In this document: piece after piece, positions 1-9,918 of the stretch
How the letters are laid out: the number at the start of each line of letters is the position of its first letter
Numbering within the stretch: the stretch's first letter is position 1
Assembly: GCA_018260445.1 (NCBI GenBank)
Contig: JAGLBE010000005.1
Coordinates: 62,001-126,000 of the forward strand
Direction of reading: 5' to 3'
DNA length: 64,000 nucleotides
Source of the DNA: Psychrobacter sp.
GTDB taxonomy: Bacteria; Pseudomonadota; Gammaproteobacteria; Pseudomonadales; Moraxellaceae
Translations under genes and position numbers: made by a program
The notes under the pieces: model-generated
What the model was told of the DNA's origin: nothing
Database searches by the model: none
The model's input: the letters and a program-made list of their open reading frames with translations, nothing else

Positions 1-386
1 TACATAATCATTTTTAAATGCCTAAAGATTAAAAAGTTGTAACTCATCTAAAACGTATCGTCTAATAATTCTTTCTAAACTACCGTTAGCCTTATGTTTA
101 ATGCCCAATACAGACCAATAACGGGCAACAGACGCCAAGCATTTTGTTGCAATATTGCCCTACCATTTGGCCAATATTGATGATAAATTTGCCCAATCGC
201 TGCTTATTGTGCGGCTGTTTATGCTATATAGTGCGGCTGTTTATGCTATATAGTCGCTAGTCAGCCCCTAGATAGCCGCTACCAGCGTAAGCGTTGCTGT
301 CTTTTAAACCCCCCTCTTTATACCCCAATTTAATGAATCGCAATTCAATCATATTGACCATATTGACAACTAGGTGATAGCCTCTT
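1..386. other. Upstream region of the fdhF-like gene
   Basis: No convincing gene lies here. The stretch is AT-rich and holds a perfect 22-bp tandem duplication (209-252). A possible ribosome-binding AGGTGA precedes the ATG at 387, but at a long distance of about 10 nt. I see no transcription terminator for whatever lies to the left. Confidence 0.5.
209..252. repeat. 22-bp tandem duplication, 2 copies
   Basis: Two identical head-to-tail copies of a 22-bp unit starting GTGCGGCTG and ending CTATATA occupy 209-230 and 231-252. The unit is not seen elsewhere in the window. Confidence 0.9.
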
Positions 387-2879
387 ATGCGAAAAATCCC
401 TGTATATACCCATCCTGCCGCTGGCTGGCGTGCGCTTGCTGCATCTGCTCGTAAGCTGATGGACTACCATGCGTTTGTACGGGGTAGCCGCAGTGTGCTC
501 AGTAGTAATCAACCCAACGGTGGTTTTGATTGCCCGGGGTGTGCTTGGCCAGACCACAAAACCCATAAAACCATTGACGTGTGCGAAACGGGCATTAAAG
601 TGTTGGCAAGTGAAACCATGGCGGCTCGGGCAGACGCTCGTTTTTTTGAGAAAAACAGCGTGGCGCAGTTGCAGCAGTTTAGCGGATATGAGCTCGAGCA
701 CGCAGGGCGATTGGCGCAGCCGATGGTATATGATAGCAAACAAGATCGCTACGTGCCTATCAACTGGGCGGACGCTTTTGCCCGCATCGCCAAGCAACTC
801 AATCAGCTGGCCTCCCCAGATGAGGCTCTATTTTATACCTCAGGTCGCCTCACCAACGAGCCCGCTTTTTTATATCAACTCATGGTGCGCCTATTTGGCA
901 CCAATAATATGCCAGATTGCTCGAATATGTGCCACGAACCGACTTCGGTGATGCTCGGTCGGCAATTGGGGGTCGGCAAAGCGACAGTGGTGCTTGAGGA
1001 CTTTGAACAGGCCAAGCTCATTTTGATGTTTGGGCAAAACCCGGCCACCAACCACCCCCGTATGCTGGAGATGTTGGCGCATGCGCACAAGAAAGGCTGC
1101 CGCATTATTGCCATTAACCCGATGCGTGAGCAGGGGCTAAGTGCGTTTAGAAACCCGCAAAAACCGACACATATGGTGGCAGGGGCTAGCGATAAAATGG
1201 TCGATGAGGTGGTGCAGATTCAAATCGGCGGCGATGTGGCGCTATTAACGGGCATGGCAAAATGGTTGCTTGAAAACAACAAGGTGAACCAAGCGTTTAT
1301 CGCTGAGCATACCTCGGGGTTTGCGGCGTTAAACACTTGGTTAGCAGCGCAAACCTGGCAAGATATTGAGCAAGGCTGCGGTATTACCCAAGCGGCTATT
1401 AACACGCTTGCCCAATTGGTGGCGGATAGCTCAGCCACGATATGCACCTGGGGCATGGGCATTACCCAGCATGTGCAGGGCGATGACAATGTGGCGATGA
1501 TTACCAACTTGTTGCTACTCATGGGCATGATTGGGGTAACGGGCGGCGGCGCATCCCCGGTTCGGGGTCATTCAAACGTGCAGGGCGACCGCACCATGGG
1601 GATTCATGAAAGCCCGAAACAGACATTGCTCGACAGCCTAGAGAAAACCTTTAATCGCTCGATGCCGCAAGCATCCGGTTATAACGTGGTCGAGGGTGCC
1701 AAAGCGCTGATTGATGGCAAAATAAAAGCGTTTATGAGTGTGGGCGGCAATTTTTCAGTCGCAGCGCCGGATAGCAGTGCCATTCAAGTCGCATTAAATC
1801 AAGCTAAACTCACGGTATTTGTTGCCACCAAACTCAACGAAACCATGCTCTATCCGGGTGAGCACAGCTTTATCTTGCCGTGCCTCAGCCGTACCGAACG
1901 CTTTGAGACCTCAAAAGGCAAGCAATTTGCTACTATTGAAGACTCTATTTGCCAAATCGTGCCAACGCAGGGTCAACTTCAACCGGTTAGCGCGCAGTTA
2001 AAAGCGGAATCGCAAATACTCGCAGGGCTGGCTGTGCAACTGTTTGACATTGACAATAAAGACACGGGTGTCCCATGGCAAGCATTGGGCGATGACTTAG
2101 ACTTGGTGCGAGATTATATTGCCGATACCATTGAAGGCTTTGCAGATTTTAATGAGCGTATTCGTAGCCATGAGCGGGGCTTTCATCTGTATCATCCTGC
2201 CCGCCATCGCCAGTGGCAAACCGACAGTGGTAAAGCGCAATTTGAGGTGCCAAAGTACCCGATTACTTATAGCGCTGCCAGATTGCAACTGACTGCCTCA
2301 GAGCTGACCGGTATGGCTTTGGTCGAGTCCAAAGTAAACGATAAATTAGACAACAAATTAGACAATAAGTTAGATCGGTCGGGTAACATCCAGTCAGCTA
2401 ATAGTCAGCCTAACCAACAAATAGATAAACAGGATAAGCTAACCGGTGCGGATAGTTTAGAGAATATAGACAGGCTAGACAGCCTAGACAGTACCGACAG
2501 CCGAGCTTGGCAGTTCACCAGTGTGCGCAGTCATGATCAATTTAACACGGTGATTTTTGGCTATCAGGACCGCTATCGCAATACCAACCGCCGTGATGTG
2601 TTGTTTATGCATCCCGATGAGATGAAAAAAATGGGCTGGCAAGCAGGGGATAGAGTCGTGGTGAGTCGCCGTGATAATGAGGGTAGCGTGCGTGAGCTTG
2701 GGCCACTGGTGCTGACCACAATGGATATCGCCGCCAATGCGGTGGCCACGTATTATCCCGAATGTAATGATATTATGGATTTGGGTAGCCATTCGTTAGA
2801 GTCGTTTACCCCCTCGTATAAATCAGCGACTGTGACCTTAAAACGGGTTGCGGCCACGATTGCTATGACCCCCGCTTAG
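387..2879 (+). CDS. FdhF/YdeP-family molybdopterin oxidoreductase
   Basis: Predicted molybdopterin-bis-MGD oxidoreductase of the YdeP branch of the formate dehydrogenase-alpha superfamily, probably cytoplasmic because no Tat signal is seen. The family signature GGFDCPGCAWPD places C49 and C52 near the N-terminus. The active-site region PDCSNMCHEP (C178, C182) and the long blocks RGHSNVQGDRT and TVRSHDQFNT match E. coli YdeP closely, as I recall that protein. At 830 aa it is about 70 aa longer than YdeP. The excess is an Asp/Asn/Leu-rich insert at about residues 644-708, just before the C-terminal molybdopterin-binding domain, and it includes a 12-bp tandem repeat. fdhD follows directly, which fits a need for sulfuration of the Mo cofactor. 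The natural substrate of YdeP-type enzymes is not settled; formate is only one possibility. Confidence 0.9.
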   Translation: MRKIPVYTHPAAGWRALAASARKLMDYHAFVRGSRSVLSSNQPNGGFDCPGCAWPDHKTHKTIDVCETGIKVLASETMAARADARFFEKNSVAQLQQFSGYELEHAGRLAQPMVYDSKQDRYVPINWADAFARIAKQLNQLASPDEALFYTSGRLTNEPAFLYQLMVRLFGTNNMPDCSNMCHEPTSVMLGRQLGVGKATVVLEDFEQAKLILMFGQNPATNHPRMLEMLAHAHKKGCRIIAINPMREQGLSAFRNPQKPTHMVAGASDKMVDEVVQIQIGGDVALLTGMAKWLLENNKVNQAFIAEHTSGFAALNTWLAAQTWQDIEQGCGITQAAINTLAQLVADSSATICTWGMGITQHVQGDDNVAMITNLLLLMGMIGVTGGGASPVRGHSNVQGDRTMGIHESPKQTLLDSLEKTFNRSMPQASGYNVVEGAKALIDGKIKAFMSVGGNFSVAAPDSSAIQVALNQAKLTVFVATKLNETMLYPGEHSFILPCLSRTERFETSKGKQFATIEDSICQIVPTQGQLQPVSAQLKAESQILAGLAVQLFDIDNKDTGVPWQALGDDLDLVRDYIADTIEGFADFNERIRSHERGFHLYHPARHRQWQTDSGKAQFEVPKYPITYSAARLQLTASELTGMALVESKVNDKLDNKLDNKLDRSGNIQSANSQPNQQIDKQDKLTGADSLENIDRLDSLDSTDSRAWQFTSVRSHDQFNTVIFGYQDRYRNTNRRDVLFMHPDEMKKMGWQAGDRVVVSRRDNEGSVRELGPLVLTTMDIAANAVATYYPECNDIMDLGSHSLESFTPSYKSATVTLKRVAATIAMTPA
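2343..2378 (+). repeat. 12-bp in-frame tandem repeat, 3 copies
   Basis: Three copies of a 12-bp unit close to AAATTAGACAAC encode repeated KLDN inside the insert of the YdeP-family oxidoreductase. The last copy is degenerate. The unit is a multiple of three, so copy-number change would keep the frame. Confidence 0.8.
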
Positions 2880-2884
2880 TGTAT

Positions 2885-3922
2885 ATGAGTGGAGACAATA
2901 GCCAAACGTCTATTAGCCAAACGCCCATGGCTCGGCCGCATAACTGGCAACAGCATAGCCGTGTTAATCAAAGCCATGTTAATCAAAGCCGTGTTCAACA
3001 CGAAGTGAAGCCGAATAATCATTACCGGCCTGACGGTCAAGCTTCAGTAGGTGACCACAACGATGCTCAGCAAACACCGCTTATTGTTGATGGCGTGAGC
3101 AGTCTCGCCATCGAGGCGGCGATTGCTATCGTGATTAATGGGATTCATTATGCCGTACTCATGGCAAGCCCCAGCCAGCTGGAGTATTTGGCCTTAGGTT
3201 TTTTGTTTAGCGAGGGATTGATTGAGCATCGCCATGAGCTGCTTGATTGGGAAGTAACCGTGTTAAATACTGATGCTCAAAGTAGCGATGTTCAAAGTAG
3301 CGATGCTCAAAGTAGCGACACACAGCATCAAGCGGTTACCGAAAAACTGGCTGACCAATTACAAGATTATGATGCCTATTTGGTGGAGTTGGTGCTCAAT
3401 CAGCGTTGTTATCAGCGTATTCAAGCCCAAAAAAGGCAATTGGCAGGGCGTACCGGCTGCGGCATGTGCGGTATGACTGGGCTTACCCAAGCTTTGCCCG
3501 ATTTAAGCCGCTATCAGCAAACCCCGGCAACGCTCCCAAGCTTAGACACTTTATTAGCGATACGGGCGCAAATGAGCGAGGCGCAACAGGCGCACCAACT
3601 AACCGGCGCTCTGCATGCTGCGGCAACGGTTTATCATGGGCAATTGCAATTGTTTGAAGACGTGGGTCGGCACAATGCATTAGATAAGCTTATCGGCTGG
3701 CAACTGCGACATAAAGCCGAACTAAACGGCGTGGTAATGACCTCACGATTGTCTATTGAATTGGTGCAAAAGGCCATTCGGGGGCGTACCCCTTGGCTGG
3801 TGGGTATGTCAGCCCCAACCAGTACCGCTGTAAACGTGGCAACGCGTTATGGACTAGGGCTGGCCGGTTTTTTGCGTGATAATCGGGTGACTTTTTATAC
3901 CCCCATACCCCATACCACCTAG
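2885..3922 (+). CDS. fdhD: Formate dehydrogenase sulfurtransferase FdhD
   Basis: FdhD passes sulfur from a cysteine desulfurase to the molybdenum cofactor of formate dehydrogenases. The hallmark GRTGCGMCG gives the CxxC pair at C192/C195. EDVGRHNALDKLIG and the C-terminal MTSRLSIELVQKA and MSAPTSTAV blocks are typical. Length is about 345 aa against roughly 277 for E. coli FdhD. The extra residues are a low-complexity N-terminus (repeated NQSHV/NQSRV) and an insert with a 15-bp tandem repeat (3272-3316). An in-frame GTG at 2879 overlaps the stop of the upstream gene and is an alternative start; neither start has a clear Shine-Dalgarno, so translational coupling is likely. The upstream partner is the YdeP-type oxidoreductase. 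Confidence 0.93.
   Translation: MSGDNSQTSISQTPMARPHNWQQHSRVNQSHVNQSRVQHEVKPNNHYRPDGQASVGDHNDAQQTPLIVDGVSSLAIEAAIAIVINGIHYAVLMASPSQLEYLALGFLFSEGLIEHRHELLDWEVTVLNTDAQSSDVQSSDAQSSDTQHQAVTEKLADQLQDYDAYLVELVLNQRCYQRIQAQKRQLAGRTGCGMCGMTGLTQALPDLSRYQQTPATLPSLDTLLAIRAQMSEAQQAHQLTGALHAAATVYHGQLQLFEDVGRHNALDKLIGWQLRHKAELNGVVMTSRLSIELVQKAIRGRTPWLVGMSAPTSTAVNVATRYGLGLAGFLRDNRVTFYTPIPHTT
3272..3316 (+). repeat. 15-bp in-frame tandem repeat in fdhD, 3 copies
   Basis: Three copies of GATGCTCAAAGTAGC (the second differs by one base), followed by the start of a fourth. They encode repeated DAQSS in a loop ahead of the CxxC motif. Confidence 0.9.
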
Positions 3923-3975
3923 CACCTAAAATCTAGTCGCTGTCGCATTTATATAACTTATAGCATAGAGTATAT

Positions 3976-6057
3976 ATGGTGAGCGCCATGGCCTTGGTAA
4001 CGCATATTACGCCAATGCGACCCATCAAATTCCTAAACCTACAACCGTTAGGCCTTACTGATAAAAACGTGATGACCATAGCAGATAGCGCCGCAACAAA
4101 CGTGTTACAACAAGCCTTATTAAATAGCTTGCATCAATATGCGGCACAATTGCAGGGGCGGCGCATTTGGTTGGCCTGTAGTGGCGGTCGTGATTCCTTA
4201 AGTTTAGCATGGATGTGTCGGCAGTTATTTGATAAGGGCAGAATGCCTTTTTTACCACAGCTAATCCATGTCAATCATGGTCTGCAGACAGCAAATGCGA
4301 GCTGGGCGCAGCAAGTTCAGGACTGGGCAAGTCAGCATGCTATGCCATGCACCTTATTAACGCTTAAGCTTAGCGACGCCAATCGTGTTAATGAACAATC
4401 CGCGCGTCATGCTCGTTATATGGCAATGATGGACATGATGAATAAGGACGATGTGTTGATGCTCGGTCACCATCAAGATGACCAAGTAGAAACGGTGCTG
4501 ATGCGCTTGTTTAAAGGCGCAGGCGTTAACGGGCTAGCAGGTATGCAAGATTGGACTATTTTTGCTATGAGCCGTCAGACAATCAACCCAGACAATCAAA
4601 AAGATAATCAAAAAGACAACTATCAAAACTGCTATAACGCTAACCAGCAAAACAGTGACGCCGCTTATCTTAAATCGAAAGCTGTTTTCAATCCCAATTC
4701 CATTCCCACTCCCATTCGCAATAAAAGCATAGTCTTATGGCGACCTTGGCTAAGGGTTAGCCGAGCGACCATCACCGACTATGCCAAATACACTAAGCTT
4801 GACTATATTGATGATCCGACTAATACAGTCCTGACGCTTGCCAACGCCAATACCAACGCCAATACCAACAGAAGTACCGATATCACTACCAACATTCGTG
4901 CCGATGACCCAACGGTCCAAAACGTCTCTGATTGGGTAGGCTCGTCAAATGAAGATACTAAAATCAACGATAGAGCATGGCTGCGCAGTGTGCTTATGCC
5001 GGTGATTGCCCAGCGTTACCCCCAAGTCAATGCAGCGATTGCGCGCACCAGCCAGATTATGCAGGCCACGAGCAGCATCATTGATGAGCAAGTGCAAATC
5101 GACTTGGCGGCTGTGTCTATCGCGCCTGCTAGCCTACAAAATATTTCTGCGATGCAGGCGATGCTCGATATCATGAAGTTGCAGATGCTATTGCCCGCCC
5201 GTCAAGCGGCGCTGATTCACGCTTGGCTCAGCCCGCAGCCTACAGAGCTGCCGCCATCAAAAACTATGGTCGATAGCGTTTTGGCGCTAAGTCTTCGGGC
5301 AGATAATGACCATCAAACGGTGTTATATTATCATAGCGGCGCTTATCATTATGAGATTCGCCGCTATCAGCACAAGCTATATCGTCTGCGTAGCGACTGG
5401 CAGCACTGGCTTAGCATCACGCCTGGCAGTCAGTATCTTAATATTTATCGTGGTCATAACACATATAATACGGCAAATGATGACACACCAGTTAATGACA
5501 CACCAGTTAATGACACACCAGTTAATGACACACCAGTGAATGACACACCAGTGAATGACATGCTAGTTAATGACATGCTAGTTAATGACTTTGAGCATGA
5601 TGACCAACTGTCCCTAAAGCCTAGTCATTTACCCTTTTTATGGCAACTATCCTCTATACACTGCTTAATTAAAACATTGAAAACGGCAAGGCATAACTGT
5701 GTGATTACGCCTGGTAGCCGTTTGTATTTTGAACCCTTGCCGCGTGATTTAAAGGTGACTTTAGCCGCAAGGGTAGGGCGCAAATCGGGTAAAAAGCTAT
5801 TGCAAGCGCTGAATCAACCGGTGTTTATGCGCAGCTCACTGGTTTTAGGGTCTTTGGTGCAAACCATCGCCCAAGATGCCCCCCAAGCTGATAGCGCTGC
5901 AACCCAGCGTATCCCCTTATTTATTATCGCCATAGATAGGATTTATTGGCTCGAACATCCGTTTACTGCGGTGCTTAACTCTAATATTGATACAGATACT
6001 GATATCAAACGTCAACCTCTTAGCACCCAGATTCTCTATCATCCGCCTTATTTGTAG
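3976..6057 (+). CDS. tilS: tRNA(Ile)-lysidine synthetase TilS, enlarged
   Basis: TilS ligates lysine to C34 of the CAU-anticodon tRNA-Ile using ATP, which switches decoding to AUA. The PP-loop SGGRDS starts at residue 69, and HVNHGLQ, the ARxARY block and GHHQDDQVET follow as in the family; the C-terminal TilS domain is recognisable near GRKSGKKLLQ. The protein is 693 aa against about 430 in E. coli. The excess lies in Asn-rich inserts near residues 200-240 and 285-325 and in a repeat tract at residues 503-537 (DTPVN x5, DMLVN x2). An in-frame ATG at 4072 is an alternative start. The gene is essential in most bacteria, so it is presumably functional in spite of the inserts. Confidence 0.93.
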   Translation: MVSAMALVTHITPMRPIKFLNLQPLGLTDKNVMTIADSAATNVLQQALLNSLHQYAAQLQGRRIWLACSGGRDSLSLAWMCRQLFDKGRMPFLPQLIHVNHGLQTANASWAQQVQDWASQHAMPCTLLTLKLSDANRVNEQSARHARYMAMMDMMNKDDVLMLGHHQDDQVETVLMRLFKGAGVNGLAGMQDWTIFAMSRQTINPDNQKDNQKDNYQNCYNANQQNSDAAYLKSKAVFNPNSIPTPIRNKSIVLWRPWLRVSRATITDYAKYTKLDYIDDPTNTVLTLANANTNANTNRSTDITTNIRADDPTVQNVSDWVGSSNEDTKINDRAWLRSVLMPVIAQRYPQVNAAIARTSQIMQATSSIIDEQVQIDLAAVSIAPASLQNISAMQAMLDIMKLQMLLPARQAALIHAWLSPQPTELPPSKTMVDSVLALSLRADNDHQTVLYYHSGAYHYEIRRYQHKLYRLRSDWQHWLSITPGSQYLNIYRGHNTYNTANDDTPVNDTPVNDTPVNDTPVNDTPVNDMLVNDMLVNDFEHDDQLSLKPSHLPFLWQLSSIHCLIKTLKTARHNCVITPGSRLYFEPLPRDLKVTLAARVGRKSGKKLLQALNQPVFMRSSLVLGSLVQTIAQDAPQADSAATQRIPLFIIAIDRIYWLEHPFTAVLNSNIDTDTDIKRQPLSTQILYHPPYL
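5482..5586 (+). repeat. 15-bp in-frame tandem array in tilS, 7 copies
   Basis: Seven consecutive 15-bp units fall into three blocks: three GACACACCAGTTAAT, two with GTGAAT endings, and two GACATGCTAGTTAAT. The block structure suggests successive duplications after point changes. Confidence 0.95.
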
Positions 6058-6209
6058 TTGTTTGTCGCTGTTTATAGGTTAGATTTAGGCAGGCAAGTTG
6101 TCGATATGATGAGATCTCTAAAAGACAGCTCGAGCGGTCAACTTAACGCAACATGACGTTGTATATCGTAAAAATTAAGCGCGGTATAAAAACAGTCTAT
6201 AAGGTGATG

Positions 6210-6218
6210 TGGTACACT
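6210..6218 (+). promoter_or_regulatory. Candidate extended -10 promoter of proC
   Basis: TGGTACACT matches the extended -10 form (TGn followed by a TATAAT-like hexamer) 72 nt before the proC ATG. No good -35 box is present at 16-18 bp. Confidence 0.4.
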
Positions 6219-6289
6219 AAGCGCATCTTTTGTCTTGCGGCTGTCGTGCAACGATAACCGTCAAAACACCAACGTATCTGGAAAATACC

Positions 6290-7132
6290 ATGACCCAACT
6301 GAAACATAAAAAAATAAGCTTTATTGGTGGCGGCAATATGGCGCAAGCATTGATTAGTGGCTTGCTGGCTAAAGGCGTCAACCCGAATGCAATTACCGTG
6401 GCAGACCCCTCGCTTGAGAGCCGTCAGCAGTTAAAAAAGAAAAAAATAATGACGGTAGACCCGACCGCCCCTAATGACGATGCCCATAGCGCTATCAAAG
6501 CCGCCAATGTGGTGATATTGGCGGTCAAACCGCAAGTGATGCAAGCCGTCGTGGCCGATTTTGCGCCGCTATTAACGCAGCAGTTGGTTATCTCGGTGGC
6601 GGCAGGGTTGTCTACGCAAACGCTAAGTCAGATGTTGGGCGGCTATCAAAACATCGTACGCGCCATGCCCAATACGCCCGCCATGATTCAAAAAGGGGCA
6701 ACAGGTTTGTATGCCACTGATACGATTCAGGAGCAAGATAAATTGTTGGCAGGCGAAGTCATGGCCGCCTCTGGGCTAATCAGTTGGGTGCAAACCGAGG
6801 AGCAGTTGCACGCTGTTACTGCGATTTCAGGCTCTGCACCCGCCTACTTTTTTTATATGTTAGAGGCCATGATTGAGGCTGGAGTAGAGCTAGGCTTGGA
6901 TGAAAAACAAGCGGCGGCTTTGGCGATGCAAACGGCTTTAGGCGCGGCGCAGATGGCCATAGCCTGCGATGAGACGCCCGCCCAGCTGCGCCGTAAAGTG
7001 ACGTCTCCTAATGGAACGACTCAAGCGGCGATAGACTCATTGCAGCAAGATGATTGGGCTCAAGTCATGCGCCGTGCCATGCAAGCTTGTTATAATCGCA
7101 GTGTGGCACTGAGTGAAGAGTTATGTCATTAA
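6290..7132 (+). CDS. proC: Pyrroline-5-carboxylate reductase ProC
   Basis: Catalyses the last step of proline synthesis, NAD(P)H-dependent reduction of pyrroline-5-carboxylate. The Rossmann motif FIGGGNMAQALISG starts at residue 11. The AVKPQVM, VRAMPNTPA and AISGSAPAYFF blocks and the C-terminal SPNGTTQAAI signature are in the expected order. The ATG at 6290 gives 280 aa, close to the usual 270; an upstream in-frame extension from 6230 has no family support. proA lies in the same window at 49.2-50.5 kb, so the genes of this pathway are dispersed. yggT follows about 220 bp downstream, a pairing common in proteobacteria. Confidence 0.95.
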   Translation: MTQLKHKKISFIGGGNMAQALISGLLAKGVNPNAITVADPSLESRQQLKKKKIMTVDPTAPNDDAHSAIKAANVVILAVKPQVMQAVVADFAPLLTQQLVISVAAGLSTQTLSQMLGGYQNIVRAMPNTPAMIQKGATGLYATDTIQEQDKLLAGEVMAASGLISWVQTEEQLHAVTAISGSAPAYFFYMLEAMIEAGVELGLDEKQAAALAMQTALGAAQMAIACDETPAQLRRKVTSPNGTTQAAIDSLQQDDWAQVMRRAMQACYNRSVALSEELCH

Positions 7133-7352
7133 ACTTGGTCAATAAGGGTTAAGCAGCTAGAACTGAAGCCGTTTAGGCTTTTATCAACCTTCATGGGCAA
7201 TTTCAAAAAGTGACAAAAATGCTGTCTATCCTCATAAAGATCTAAGCAAATACTCCAGTGCATACCATTAAAACAACCCCTAACCAGACAAAGTGACTTG
7301 TATTAATGGTGTTATGGTAAATGTTTACAGATAAAATAGTAGAGTACGCTGA

Positions 7353-7922
7353 ATGATAAGTCCTTTAATTACAATATTTAATATGGTGATTAATTTTGCC
7401 ATGTTGCTGATTTTCATTCGTTTTATGTTACAGTTTTCAGGGCTTGAGCGTAGTAACCCTTATATTGAGCCCGCCTTCAAAGCCACCCAAGTTGTCGATG
7501 TGTTTGGGCGTATCTTTCCGACGGTAGGCGATGGACGGGTAAGTCTTGCTGCGATTATCTTGCTGTTTTTGCTCAAACTAATTGATATTTCTGGCAATGC
7601 AGCCTTACTCGGCCATGGCTATACCCCGCTCAGGTTGTTTTTTGAGGGCACTTTGGCACTCATACTAAGTTTTTTGCGGGTTGCGCGCTACTTGATTATT
7701 GGCTCGATTATTATCAGCTGGATTGTGGTACTTACCCAAAAAATGCACCCTATTTTGGGTATTATTTTGCAACTGGCAGAGCCTATTTTAGCGCCCTTTC
7801 GAAAAATTACGCCCAATCTAGGCATGCTGGATTTATCACCTATGTTCGCAATTTTTGGTTTGCTACTGGTTGAGATGTTTGTGCATATTATTGCCCGCAA
7901 TCTAATGCCTATGTTTGGTTAG
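7353..7922 (+). CDS. yggT: YggT family membrane protein
   Basis: A 189-aa integral membrane protein with two YggT domains, each with hydrophobic helices and the typical P-[IL]-L-x-P-[FI]-R pattern (visible as EPILAPFRK in the second half). In other bacteria the family is linked to osmotic tolerance and, in chloroplasts and cyanobacteria, to cytochrome or division functions; the role here is not known. It sits just after proC. Transcription is probably stopped by the hairpin at 7951-7980. Confidence 0.88.
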   Translation: MISPLITIFNMVINFAMLLIFIRFMLQFSGLERSNPYIEPAFKATQVVDVFGRIFPTVGDGRVSLAAIILLFLLKLIDISGNAALLGHGYTPLRLFFEGTLALILSFLRVARYLIIGSIIISWIVVLTQKMHPILGIILQLAEPILAPFRKITPNLGMLDLSPMFAIFGLLLVEMFVHIIARNLMPMFG

Positions 7923-7944
7923 GGCTAGCTTTGTTTGCCACCTC

Positions 7945-9187
<1,243 letters not shown>

Positions 9188-9277
9188 GGTGAAGTGGGTG
9201 AGTGGCTGAAACCAGTTCCCTGCTAAGGAACCATACGTTAACGCGTATCGAGGGTTCGAATCCCTCCTTCACCGCCA
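9188..9277 (+). tRNA. tRNA-Ser (anticodon GCU)
   Basis: Acceptor stem GGTGAAG (9188-9194) pairs with CTTCACC (9267-9273); discriminator G and encoded CCA follow. Anticodon stem GTTCC/GGAAC (9215-9219, 9227-9231) encloses GCT at 9222-9224. The long variable arm and GGTTCGAATCC T-arm mark a class II serine tRNA. It reads AGC/AGU. Confidence 0.98.
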
Positions 9278-9349
9278 TTTATTGAGTAGTTAAGTTATTG
9301 AGTAGTTAATTTTTTTTGCTAACTTGTTATAGGTTAACAAATAAAAAGA

Positions 9350-9377
9350 TTGACTTACTAGATTAAATGGCTATAAT
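9350..9377 (+). promoter_or_regulatory. Sigma70 promoter for tRNA-Arg
   Basis: TTGACT, 16 bp spacer, TATAAT, followed by an AGCCACCC discriminator. It lies about 110 nt before tRNA-Arg and after tRNA-Ser, so each tRNA has its own promoter. Confidence 0.85.
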
Positions 9378-9487
9378 AGCCACCCTGTTAGCAGCAAGCG
9401 ATTGTTGTGAGTCAGTTAGGCATTCCTATATAGTATTTCATATATACTATAATGAATGTTGATACGATGTATTGTTAGCTATGTATT

Positions 9488-9564
9488 GCGCCTTTAGCTC
9501 AGTTGGATAGAGCACTTGGCTACGAACTAAGGGGTCGGGAGTTCGAATCTCTCAAGGCGCACCA
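9488..9564 (+). tRNA. tRNA-Arg (anticodon ACG)
   Basis: Acceptor GCGCCTT (9488-9494) pairs with AAGGCGC (9554-9560), then A and encoded CCA. Anticodon loop CTACGAA puts ACG at 9522-9524; A34 would be deaminated to inosine by TadA. D-arm AGCTCAGTTGGATAGAGC and T-loop TTCGAAT are canonical. Confidence 0.98.
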
Positions 9565-9918
9565 TCTATACCATCTCATTGATTATCTCAGCATCTATAA
9601 GTAACATCAAAAATCAATAAAGTTATACTGTGAACACAAAATCAACTATGGTTTTTGTGTTTTTTTTTGCCCAAATTTTAAGGTTAAAAGACACCTCGCT
9701 TTTATAAGCTTATCAGCAAACCCACATCAAAACTGACATCTTATAATTCCATAATTGCATATCCATCCTCTGTAGCGTTTGGGTATCATAGCCCCTTAGT
9801 ATAACCCGCCTATATTTTGCTTTATTTACTTAGTTGTATTTATTTTAGTGGATTGAAAAAGCACCCAATCCGTCAATCCGCCCATGCCCAGAAAAAAAGT
9901 CGTACAAGGATACCGTTT
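9565..9918. other. tRNA-Arg to sat intergenic region
   Basis: It contains the tRNA terminator and then the sat leader. The ribosome-binding AAGGA at 9906-9910 is 8 nt before the sat ATG. A weak TATAAC at 9800-9805 could be the -10 of sat, but no matching -35 stands out. Confidence 0.5.
9633..9668 (+). terminator. Intrinsic terminator after tRNA-Arg
   Basis: AACACAAAA (9633-9641) pairs with TTTTGTGTT (9653-9661) and a run of T to 9668 follows. It is well placed about 70 nt after the tRNA. Confidence 0.8.

Noticed and set aside
1220..1528. Reverse-strand open frame of about 100 codons inside the YdeP-type gene
   Set aside because: The forward frame is clearly coding; the reverse frame shows no family resemblance or ribosome-binding site.
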